This document shows, piece by piece, positions 55,871-64,000 of a stretch of DNA of 64,000 nt. The notes under the pieces were generated by a model. The model was not told the DNA's origin, did not search any database, and saw nothing but the letters and a program-made list of their open reading frames with translations. Position 1 is the first letter of the stretch; every line of letters begins with the position of its first letter. Origin of the DNA: Schistocerca nitens (taxonomy: Eukaryota > Arthropoda > Insecta > Orthoptera > Acrididae); assembly GCF_023898315.1 (NCBI RefSeq), contig NC_064623.1:12971140-13035139 (forward strand). The letters run 5' to 3'. Made by a program: the position numbers and the translations under genes.

Positions 55871-57080
55871 ATCAGGGCTTAATTTCGTTCTGGCACCTCC
55901 TATGGAACGAGCATAAGACAAATGACATTTCAAGTATTTACTTAACATGTTTTGTTTTTCCTAACTCTTCAGAAAGCCAGAATTGTAAGTGAGCCCGATG
56001 AACCAGGAGTAACTTCACTGTCATACATTCTTTATTATTAAAAATACTGGAAAGTCGTTCACTGAGCACCTACAATGCAACTGTTTGAACGTCTTGGTTG
56101 GTAGCAGTTGAAAACATGACGTCATAGTCACAACGATTACCCGCTTGCGCCGATATGCATCTAGCAGAGAACTGGGGAGCAAAGTTCCACTGCTATGCTG
56201 ACAGACGGTATCATCTGTTGTTTATATTAAATCTTGTGATTTTATTGTTTTGATTATGAGTTTTAAAAATCCGAATTTAAGAACAGTATTTTGTAAGAAA
56301 TGGTTTCTGATTCTGAGTTTTTATCACAAGCTGTCAAAAATCTAAACATGTGATTTTTATGGCTGGGTTGGGGGGCAGTTAAAGACATGCATTCCAGCAC
56401 CTAGAATTTTACAAATTAAGCGCTGCTTAAATGTGTGAAGGTGGGAAGGGGGGTTATGGACGCCAAATTTGCTCTTGTCGAAAAATGTCGTGTATCCCAA
56501 TTTCTACTACAGTGAGGGCACATTCTGTCATTGCCAATAACGTGTTGCCATAGATCGCTTGTCATGAGATTTTCTTACTCTATCCACTTGCCCAGTTTTA
56601 GTCTTCAGCACTGTTGTTTGAACTATTGTCAGGCACTGTAAATGGTCCAATTCCATGCCAGACGACCGGATGCTATGGTTCCCCAATTACTTATGTCAAT
56701 TTGTTATTTTTTAAAGCGTAACTTTAGAACATCTTTGTACCACTTGAGCTGATCTTCTTGTTTTTGTTATCCGTTTTTGAGTTGGGAATACATTATTTGT
56801 TTCAGTAGACAGTGTCGGGCATGTTGGTAGTATGACCCGCTCATTAAAAGTTTATGTTTTATGACGACGACCTCCATGCCAGTAGTATTTGTTTCCTCCA
56901 TGATGCCGATGCTGGTACATCGGTCTTACCATTTCACTTTCAAAACTCTCCTGAGGAATCGCTGACGATATTTTTCATCTTCAAGTGTCTTCTGCAGGTG
57001 ATCAAACCCATAATTGAGCAATGGGCACTAACGGTCAGAAAAACAAAGACGCACCACTTAGGTGTACTGGTCACAAATTG
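55871..57080. other. No feature seen
   Basis: No family motif in either strand. The plus frames are short and AT-biased. Confidence 0.45.
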
Positions 57081-57101
57081 ATATACATACATCTACATCT
57101 A
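57081..57101 (+). repeat. Left part of a repeat hosting the mariner
   Basis: ATACATACATCTACATCTA ends in the TA target. The repeat resumes at 58427 with TACATGATGACTCTGCAATT. Confidence 0.5.
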
Positions 57102-58426
57102 TGAGGGGGGACCCAAAAATAACTGGAATCGTAATGCTGCACATCGTGCACTTGTAGTAGCAGGTTGCGCCGCCAGAGGGTTGTAGTAGGAGCTCTGCTG
57201 AGTAGTAGGAGCTCTTCCACGCGGTGTCACCCAACAGTGAGAAGTGTGGTTTCTTTGGCAGTTCTTTGAGTGTGCGTACAGTGCAGACGTGACACGAGGA
57301 AATGGCTAGTTCTTACGAAGTGCGGCAGTGAAGTTTTGGTTTTTGCTCGGAAAGAACGCAGCAGAAACTGTTGCTATGATTCAGACAGCCTACATAGACC
57401 ATGCTCTTAGTAAAACGCAAGTGTACGAATGGTTCTCTCGGTTTAAAAAGGGAGAAATGGTGGTTGAAGATCAGCTCCATTCCGATCGACCTTCAACTGC
57501 TCGAAGTGAAGACAACATCGACAAAATTCCTGATCTCATCAGTGAAGATCAACGCAGGACAATCGAAAACTCGAGGACTTGTCCGGGTTGTCCTGAAGCT
57601 CAATTCAGCGCATCTTGACCATCGATTTGGGGATGCGAAGAGTGGCAGCAAAATTCGGGCCGAAGATTCTTACCAGAGATCAAAGAGATCATCGCATTCA
57701 AGCCCTACTCGAAATGAAGGACGCGTTCAAAGGTGATTCACATTTTTTTCAACAAAATCATTACAGGTGATGGGTCATGGTGCTATGGGTACGATCCAGA
57801 AAGTAAACAACAGTCATCACAATGGAAGTCACCTGGCTCACCTCGACCAAGAAAAGCTCGACGCGTGAAATCGAATGTGAAAATGATGTTGATCTGTTTT
57901 TTTTTGACATCAAAGGGATCATACACTCTGAATTTGTCCCTGAAAACCAGACAGTAAACCAACAATTCTATTTGGAGGTTATGAAACGGCTTCGCAGAAG
58001 TTTATCACGAAAACGTCCGGCTTTGTGGGATTCTGGCGTGTGGTTCCTGCATCACGACAACGCTCCCGCACACATGGCTCTCAGCATTTGCCAGTTATTG
58101 GCCTCAACGAAGGCGACTACCTTGACCCACGTGCCCAGTTCGCCAGATTTAGCACCGTCGGACTTCTTCCTATTCCCGAAGATGAAAAGATACTTGAGAA
58201 GGAAGCGTTTTGCGGATGTGGAAGACGTAAAACGCAATGTCATGAAAGTGCTAGCAGGTATCAAAGAGGACAAATTTAAAAGGTGCTTCGAACACTGGAA
58301 TGAACGTTTGGACAAGTGTATTAATGCTAATGCAAAGTACTTCGAAGGAGATTAAGGTTGTATTTGAAAACAATAAAGTATATTCTTTCTAGAAAGAAAT
58401 TCCAGTTATTTTTGGATTCCCCCTCG
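57102..58426 (+). mobile_element. Complete mariner element with TA target duplication
   Basis: The terminal repeats GAGGGGGGACCCAAAAATAA (57103 on) and GAGGGGGAATCCAAAAATAA (complement of the right end) match over about 28 bp. Both ends abut TA (57100-57101, 58427-58428). The length of 1325 bp is normal for mariner. It holds one damaged transposase gene, described separately. The surrounding repeat reads continuously across the insertion point. Confidence 0.9.
57302..58355 (+). pseudogene. Mariner DD34D transposase, frameshifted
   Basis: It starts ATGGCTAGTTCTTACGAAGT at 57302 and meets a TGA after nine codons. In the next frame comes KFWFLLGKNAAETVAMIQTA and QVYEWFSRFKKGE, the paired-type DNA-binding helices. 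The catalytic domain follows: ITGDGSWCYGYDPESKQQSS (first Asp, near 57765), FLHHDNAPAH (second Asp) and SSPDLAPSDFFLF (third Asp). The second and third Asp are separated by 34 residues, the DD34D spacing of mariner. The 177-codon frame 57822-58355 keeps the C-terminal two thirds intact to the natural end (CINANAKYFEGD). At least three frameshifts between 57330 and 57900 inactivate it. Confidence 0.88.
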
Positions 58427-58676
58427 TACATGATGACTCTGCAATTCACAATTAAGTGTCTCGCAGATGGTTCGTTGAACCACATTTAAGGTCACTTGCT
58501 AGTGAATCTGCTTCAAAAATTCGATTTCTTTCCATCTTAAATCAATATTTAGAGTTTTGTGAACAAAATGGGAGCTAAATGAATCGATTCGGACATCGAG
58601 AATGTCTTTAAAAACAAATTTAAATATATGTCCGTATGCGGCAACGACCGTGTTTGCGGTCGGATGTCAAATGGCG

Positions 58677-58678
<2 letters not shown>
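58427..58678 (+). repeat. Right part of the host repeat
   Basis: GACTCTGCAATTCACAATTA and GATGGTTCGTTGAACCAC are, from memory, the start of a dispersed insect repeat that follows (CATCTA)n. Its class is unknown to me. Confidence 0.4.
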
Positions 58679-58720
<42 letters not shown>

Positions 58721-58721
58721 T
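58679..58721. repeat. (ATT)n microsatellite
   Basis: About fourteen ATT units in tandem. Confidence 0.97.
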
Positions 58722-58939
58722 TGCCACTTTGAAAAGATACACTGCGTAATCGTTTTCAGAGTTGGCAGCCCTGTTAGCACACACGCTTTCTGATGCTCCT
58801 TTGTTTTCCTTTCTATAACTCTGGTTTTCGAGAGTTGTTTGTGTTCAAACTTCTGTACGCTGTTGAGTTATTGGTGCTGTCTCATTCTCGGAAGTAGTTA
58901 TGCCTCCAACAAGTGTTTTGGAACAGGAAAACTAAGTTT

Positions 58940-59877
58940 TATGGTATCGGTTTACTTCGTTGGAGATTAGAGACTGTGTAATTACATCCACAAACCAATT
59001 GAATGTTACGTCGACTGTGTCAAGTGCCTTAAGACAGAAGCTACAATATTCGAGTACCCAGAGTGACATTTCTATAAAATATGATCAAAACACTGTAATG
59101 GAATGTGTTTCCCTAATTGCTGAATTGAACACTTTATGTTTGCTTCTAAAGAATGCTGCTCTATGTGCGCTTTGTGGAAAAGGTGGTATTAAAATCGTCG
59201 GTGGTTTTGAAGGCAGGAAAAGTGTGGCTAGTAAGTTAAAAGTGTTTTGTGATGTCTGTGGGGTAACTAAAACTGGGTATTCTTCTGAATTTACACGCAC
59301 CTACAAGATTTGAGAATTACACACAGTTACTTCTTGAAAGTCTTGGTCAAGTGAGTGCTGTATCAATGAAGAAAACAGTAGAAGAAACTGTGTTATGCTA
59401 TGAAGGTGACACCGATAAACCTGCAGCCTTTGGTGGGACTTGGCAGAAGAGTGGTCACCTGTCATTGAATGGTGTTGTCACCGCAACATCCCCACAAAAT
59501 GGAAAGGTGATTGACATAGAATGTATGACAAAGTACTGCCTTGATTGCAAAGGAAATAACCAGGATCATATTTGTGTTCAGAATTTTTCTGGATACAGTG
59601 GTGGAATGGAATCAGACGCAGTTCTCAGAATATTTCAAAGGTCAGAAGAGAATTATGGTGTAAGGTACGTGAAGAACCTTGGAGACGGAGACTCTAAAGG
59701 GTTTGCAAATGTGTTGAAAAATATGCCTTATGGGAGAACTGTAAAAATTGAAAAGTTAGTGTGTGACAGCTACGTCCAAAAGAGGATGGGCACACGTTTA
59801 TGTAAGCTAATAAAAGACATGAAGGGGAAAAAGCTCAGTGATAGCAAACCAATTGGTGATCAGGGTCGTCTTACTAA
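58940..59877 (+). pseudogene. Mutator-like (Mutator/Kolobok-type domain) transposase, truncated
   Basis: Two plus-strand frames split near 59312. The first (58960-59313) has CALCGKGGIK and FCDVCG, a likely zinc-binding pair. The second (59351-59914) has FGGTWQKSGHLSLNGV, CLDCKGN, NFSGYSGGMESDAVLRIF, YVKNLGDGDSKGFANVL, PYGRTVKIEKLVCDSYVQKR and MGTRLCKLI. This matches the Mutator-like transposase domain proteins of arthropods. The block usually seen as F-D-G-T-W reads F-G-G-T-W, so a probable catalytic Asp is lost. The D-G-D-S block remains. The gene ends abruptly at GDQGRLT near 59877, where a different repeat begins, and the C-terminal part with the catalytic Glu is missing. Confidence 0.65.
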
Positions 59878-60079
59878 CAAGGGAACCTCCCCATCGCACC
59901 CCCCTCAGATTTAGTTATAAGCTGGCGCAGTGGATAGGCCTTGAAAAACTGAACACAGATCAATTGAGAAAACAGGAAGAAGTTGTGTGGAACTGTGAAA
60001 AAATAAGCAAAATATACAAAGTGAGTAGTTCATGGAAAGATAGGCAACATCAAGGACACTCAGAACGACGTAGAGCCGT
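59878..60079 (+). repeat. Dispersed repeat segment at the Mutator/LINE junction
   Basis: GGGAACCTCCCCATCGCACC opens a stretch I recall as a highly repeated orthopteran sequence. It runs into AGCCGTGGTCTAGTG, which looks like a tRNA box A. No box B was found, so a SINE call is not supported. Confidence 0.4.
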
Positions 60080-60232
60080 GGTCTAGTGATGTAGTTCGCC
60101 GGCGGACGGCGTGGAGGTAGGACGTAGTGTGATGTGCGCTGCGCCGTCTGTGCTTCCGCGTGGTAAGTCTTGCGCACGCTGCGGCTTAAAACTCTATTAT
60201 AGAACGCTTCGAAAAGTAATGAGTATCATGCA

Positions 60233-61612
60233 GTGATGGCTCAACCAAGTCGAAAAGATACGTTGAAACTTACTTTTGATCCTCGATATGCCAGACCCAA
60301 GTCGTTTGAAGTAGAAAATTGGTTAGAAGAAGATGTGAAGCTTTCCTTTAATGATGTAATTGGGATCCACCTGTCGATTGTAGCTTGTGTCGTGTTTGTT
60401 AAAATGCGTAGTTCCGAGTTGTGCGAGAAAATAGTTGAGTCTTCCGGAGGTGTCATGAAATTTAAGCACTCAGATGGAAACGTTGGTGAAGTCACCGTTG
60501 CACATGCTGGTTTTGGCATTCGCACGATTCGAATCTTCGAGTTACCCTTTGAGATTACAACAGACCAAATTAATGCTGTAATTTCACCCTTTGGGAAAGT
60601 GCTCAGCAACTTTGCCGAGAAATGGTCAAGCGCGCACAAATTCCCAGTACTAAATGGCGTACGGCAGCTTCGTGTAGAGTTACAAAAGCACATCCCGTCG
60701 TACATCAATGTCTGCGGATATAGAGGGATTGTAATTTATGACGACCAACCGCGAACCTGTGCCGCCTGTAACAAGCCTGGGCACGTTCGCGCAGAATGTA
60801 TACAGCGGCGCGTTGCACAGCTGCCGGCCGGCGAAGCCGCCAGGCCACCGGCGATGACAACACTGCCAGGAACTTACGCCGCCGTGGCACGCGAACGGCC
60901 GACTGTCTCCTCAGCCCCTGAATCGTGTGCAAATACAAATTCTCCAAACACTGAAATTCCGATGGACGTCAGTGCCGTCATAGCTGACGACCTACAAGAG
61001 TCCCGCCAATCTACGGAAACAGTTGAAGTTCCACCGACACAGGCGCCTGCAATTGTAAAGGCAGCAGATCCGCCGGAAGCTGAAGACCGACACACCTTGC
61101 AGGAAAGCGACACTAACTTGGATACTGAAGAAAGTCCGTCGAGAGGCAATTATCCGAAGAAAAATAAGAAACACCGGCTGGCGCGCAAAGGTGCAGAGGA
61201 GACAGCTCCCTTACTCCGACAAAAAGCGAAGGAAATAGGTAGTACCTTAAGCCAACAGATCTGTAGCAACACGAAAGCGACACCAGTTTCTGTGGAGCGT
61301 TCCCCTTCTGCGCTGGAAAAACGAGACGTCCAAGGAAAACCAACAAAGAAAGCATGCAACCACCCTCAAGAAACGAGTCACTCTCATGAAGCTTCACTCG
61401 TCCCACCCACGACGACAACCTCAACCAGCTGGGCAGACGAAAGCGACCATAACAATGCCGACGCTGAAATGACAGAAGTTTCGGAAACTAAGACAGACTG
61501 TAAGCTAGCCCCACAGGTGGCTGATTTCTTCAACGACGACGTCTCCGCGAACGAACATTCTAAAGAACAAGGACACACCGCTGAAACATTTGCTACCGGT
61601 GAATATTATTAA
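60233..61612 (+). CDS. L1/Tx1-like LINE ORF1, gag-like RNA-binding protein
   Basis: A 459-codon open frame. Residues about 97-150 (IRTIRIFELPFEITTDQINA ... FGKVL) look like an RRM-type fold. RTCAACNKPGHVRAEC (174-189) is a CX2CX4HX4C zinc knuckle with Cys176, Cys179, His184 and Cys189. The C-terminal 250 residues are Pro/Ser/Glu-rich and probably disordered. ORF1 of this type packages element RNA. It starts at MMAQPSRKD; the second Met is an equal candidate. It ends 75 bp before ORF2. No disruption seen. Confidence 0.85.
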   Translation: MMAQPSRKDTLKLTFDPRYARPKSFEVENWLEEDVKLSFNDVIGIHLSIVACVVFVKMRSSELCEKIVESSGGVMKFKHSDGNVGEVTVAHAGFGIRTIRIFELPFEITTDQINAVISPFGKVLSNFAEKWSSAHKFPVLNGVRQLRVELQKHIPSYINVCGYRGIVIYDDQPRTCAACNKPGHVRAECIQRRVAQLPAGEAARPPAMTTLPGTYAAVARERPTVSSAPESCANTNSPNTEIPMDVSAVIADDLQESRQSTETVEVPPTQAPAIVKAADPPEAEDRHTLQESDTNLDTEESPSRGNYPKKNKKHRLARKGAEETAPLLRQKAKEIGSTLSQQICSNTKATPVSVERSPSALEKRDVQGKPTKKACNHPQETSHSHEASLVPPTTTTSTSWADESDHNNADAEMTEVSETKTDCKLAPQVADFFNDDVSANEHSKEQGHTAETFATGEYY

Positions 61613-61687
61613 GACGCGTTTTAAAGCTGACGTTAGCGAGACAAAACGGAAGAATGTTTTTTAAAGTTAGATCAAGTAGAACGAAGA

Positions 61688-63034
61688 ATGTCTGACCTAC
61701 AAGCATATAAAATCACGACAGTAAACCTTAATAAGATTCATAGTTCCTTTAAACTACAGAACTTAAAAGATTTTATATACGCTTCTGACAGTGACATTAT
61801 ACTTTTACAAGAAGTGACAGACATTGAGCTTGGTAACGTACCTGGCTTCAACGCCATAACAAACCCAGGGCATGGAGCGGAAATGGGCACGGCTCTGCTC
61901 ACAAAGGAGGGCATAGTAGTCCACGACGTAGTAAAACTACCAAACAGTAAAGGCATAGCGGCCACAATAAACAAAATACGACTCATTAACGTGTATGCCC
62001 CTTCAGGATCCAGTAACAGGCACCGCAGAACGGAGTTCTTTAAGGAAGAAATTGTCCCACTATTTGGAACTCGATATGAACACCTTATCCTAGGAGGGGA
62101 TTTTAATTGTGTTTTGCATGCCAAAGACCAAACTCCCAATTTCAACAAGTGTACTGAACTGGAACGTATAGTTAATGACTTAAGACTAATAGACTCATGG
62201 GAACATATGCACGGTGCAGCCCCTGGCTTCACCCACGCCACAAGTCACTCGGCGAGCCGTCTCGACAGGATATATGTAACGCACAATTTGAAACACCTCA
62301 TTTTGCAGTCCGAAGTATGGCCTACCGTTTTTTCAGATCATGCTGCATACATATGCACAATCAATCTGATAAAACAAGGGACATTCAGAGGTAGAGGCAC
62401 ATGGAAGCTCAATGTGTCACATCTGAAAGACCATGCTTGTCAGGAGGCATTTCACAAGGTATGGAGAGAGTGTGAAAGCAAATTTAGCTCGTACAACTCT
62501 GGCACTGACTGGTGGCTGAAACATGCCAAACCTAAAATACGGAGGTTTTTCATAAACTACTCCAAAGACAAAAACTTTTGGTACAAATCAACTATAGAAT
62601 TTTACTTTCAGTGTCTAAGGGATTTGTACAAGTGCGATGCAACAGTTGTGGACAACCACGAAAGAATTAACAAAATTAAAGCAAAAATTTTAGCACTACG
62701 GCGTAAACAACTGGAAGGCTACCAAATAAGGTCGCGTGCCCAGAACATAGCCCAGCACGAGGTTACTTCCATTTATCATGTCATTCGTGAAAGCAAAAGG
62801 GCCTCTCGCAAGATATTATCTGAAATAACAACTGAGGATGGAAGGAAGCTGACGAAGCAAAGAGAGATTAAAGAGGCAATCGTACAGCATTTTGAATCCT
62901 TAATGTCTAGTCAGCCGGTTGACGAACAGCTTCAAGACGAGTTAATGATCAACCTCCAGGGCAAAGTATGCCACGCGGAAGCACAGACTCTCCTCTCGGA
63001 AGTGACTGAAGAAGATGTCGAAGAAGCTATATAA
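61688..63034 (+). CDS. L1/Tx1-like LINE ORF2, endonuclease part up to a stop
   Basis: A 448-codon frame beginning MSDLQAYKITTVNLNKI. AP-endonuclease motifs: VNLNKI (Asn13), LLQEVT (Glu42), NVYAPSGS (Tyr103), GGDFNC (Asp138, Asn140), RLDRIYV (Asp193) and FSDHAA (216-218). A linker with many basic residues follows. The frame ends at TAA 63032-63034, directly upstream of the RT and in frame with it, so this is most simply a point nonsense mutation in one ORF2 rather than a natural end. Confidence 0.88.
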   Translation: MSDLQAYKITTVNLNKIHSSFKLQNLKDFIYASDSDIILLQEVTDIELGNVPGFNAITNPGHGAEMGTALLTKEGIVVHDVVKLPNSKGIAATINKIRLINVYAPSGSSNRHRRTEFFKEEIVPLFGTRYEHLILGGDFNCVLHAKDQTPNFNKCTELERIVNDLRLIDSWEHMHGAAPGFTHATSHSASRLDRIYVTHNLKHLILQSEVWPTVFSDHAAYICTINLIKQGTFRGRGTWKLNVSHLKDHACQEAFHKVWRECESKFSSYNSGTDWWLKHAKPKIRRFFINYSKDKNFWYKSTIEFYFQCLRDLYKCDATVVDNHERINKIKAKILALRRKQLEGYQIRSRAQNIAQHEVTSIYHVIRESKRASRKILSEITTEDGRKLTKQREIKEAIVQHFESLMSSQPVDEQLQDELMINLQGKVCHAEAQTLLSEVTEEDVEEAI

Positions 63035-64000
63035 GGAAGCACGAAAAATAAGGCTCCAGGGGCAGATGGAATTCCAGCAGAATTTTATCGCAGATTCAGT
63101 GGCCTCGTAAAAGGCAAGTTTACTCTCATCTGCAACGAACTGCTAAACCCTGCGAATGACATCCCGAAAGAATTTTGTGAGGGACTCGTAGTGCTAGTGC
63201 CAAAAACTACGAATACGAAATCTGTAAGCGCTCTGAGGCCAATTACGCTTTTAAACAGCGATTACAAAATCTTTGGCCGCATCCTCGCTCGCAGGCTGAA
63301 AACCACAATGACCAGCGTCACTGGCCCTTATCAAACAAGTGTGGGCAAAGACAGAAGAATTCTGCAGACCCTCTGTGATTACAGGGACCTAATCTCAACG
63401 GCCGACGTCTGCAAAATAAAATGTGCACTCATCTCACTCGACTTTGACAAAGCCTTCGACAGAGTTAACCATAGTTTTCTCCTTCGCACCATGGGCGCAA
63501 TGGGCTTCCCACCTCGATTCATTGCGGTAGTAAGAAATACATTAACAAACAACTCAGCTAGATTTGTCATCAATGGACACATTAGCCGTCCGATTGACGT
63601 CACCAGCTCCATTAGGCAAGGGTGTCCAATGTCAATGGCACTCTTCGCCATCGCCATCGAGCCCCTGCTTGCCTCCCTTATGAAACATCTACAAGGACTA
63701 CAAATACATGGAGAAAAGATCGTGTGCAAGGCATACGCTGATGATGTTGGCTTCCTAGTCGTGAATGGCGCTGAAGTACAGAGCGCACTACGAATAGTAA
63801 CAAAATATGAACAGGCATCTGGTGCAAAACTTAATAGAACAAAGTCGGGGATTTTCAACATCGGCCGTGGAATTGGGACGCAAACGCAGGATCTGTTACG
63901 CGAGCTTGTAACCATGAAATGTCTCGGCATAGATTTTAAAAGAAATATCAAGCACACTATTGCTGCGAATTATCGAAAATTACTTAACAGCATACGCGCC
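63035..64000 (+). pseudogene. L1/Tx1-like LINE ORF2, reverse transcriptase part
   Basis: It continues in the same frame as 61688-63034 and stays open to the window edge. Motifs: KAPGADGIPAEFYRRF, LRPITLLNSDYKIFGRILAR, QTSVGKDRR, SLDFDKAFDRVNH (catalytic Asp near 63437-63460), IRQGCPMSMALFAIAIEPLL and AYADDVGFLV (YADD at 63734-63745). The RQGCP-type motif and the PITLLNSDYKI block favour the L1/Tx1 group over CR1/Jockey. All three catalytic Asp are present. Confidence 0.88.

Larger units (their letters stand above)
60080..64000 (+). mobile_element. L1/Tx1-like LINE, nearly intact, cut by the window end
   Basis: GC-richer than the surroundings, with two long open frames in the order ORF1 (gag-like, zinc knuckle) then ORF2 (AP endonuclease, RT). 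ORF2 has one nonsense codon and otherwise stays open to position 64000. The 5' UTR probably lies at 60080-60232. Little decay suggests recent insertion. The 3' end is outside the window. Confidence 0.85.

Noticed and set aside
60241-61578. Several minus-strand frames of 60-155 codons
   Set aside because: Shadows of the LINE ORF1 on the plus strand, which has a zinc knuckle and full length.
63379-63957. Minus-strand 192-codon frame
   Set aside because: Antisense to the reverse transcriptase part of ORF2, which has all motifs on the plus strand.

Overview
The window is eukaryotic, intron-rich and very rich in transposable elements, with no prokaryotic-style gene packing. I infer an orthopteran-like insect with a giant genome, most likely a grasshopper or locust. 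The grounds are a tRNA-derived SINE and an RTE-type LINE of the kind I associate with Schistocerca, abundant Penelope-like elements, several mariners, and very long introns. The genus is an inference, not a reading.

One host gene spans the left half on the minus strand: an ACBD3/GCP60 orthologue (Golgi acyl-CoA-binding-domain protein). Five exons are recognisable at 36323-36464, 32345-32485, 24578-24682, 4485-4572 and 2026-2242. All have consensus splice sites and all intron phases match from exon to exon. The first exon (before 36464 in gene order) and the C-terminal GOLD-domain exons (past position 1) were not found and probably lie outside the window. The introns are 2.2, 3.8, 7.7 and 20 kb and are filled with mobile DNA.

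Layout: 1-1514 RTE LINE; 2.0-4.6 kb ACBD3 exons around a Penelope-like element; 7.6-9.3 kb a second Penelope-like element with inverted and direct pseudo-LTRs; 13.7-14.4 kb a foldback mariner; 14.8-16.9 kb more Penelope-type GIY-YIG remnants; 18.5-19.5 kb a Tc1/mariner relative; 25.4 kb a MITE; 27.2-28.4 kb a pogo/Tigger remnant; 31.3 kb a tRNA SINE; 34-36 kb an RTE carrying a piggyBac-like hairpin MITE; 37.9-40.3 kb a mariner split by a LINE; 41.2 kb a second SINE; 42.8-43.6 kb a Merlin transposase remnant; 44.9-49.0 kb a nearly intact CR1/Daphne-like LINE; 49.9-52.3 kb another LINE abutting an hAT remnant; 54.8-55.9 kb a LINE fragment; 57.1-58.4 kb a complete TA-flanked mariner; 58.9-59.9 kb a Mutator-like transposase fragment; 60.1-64.0 kb an almost intact L1/Tx1-like LINE running off the right edge.

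The strongest unusual signal is a hammerhead-ribozyme-like core (CUGAUGA, one nucleotide, a hairpin, GAAA) repeated in Penelope pseudo-LTRs and in short inverted-repeat derivatives. One stem pair shows a compensatory A-T to C-G change between two copies. The window also holds many snap-back palindromes, several of them inside other elements.
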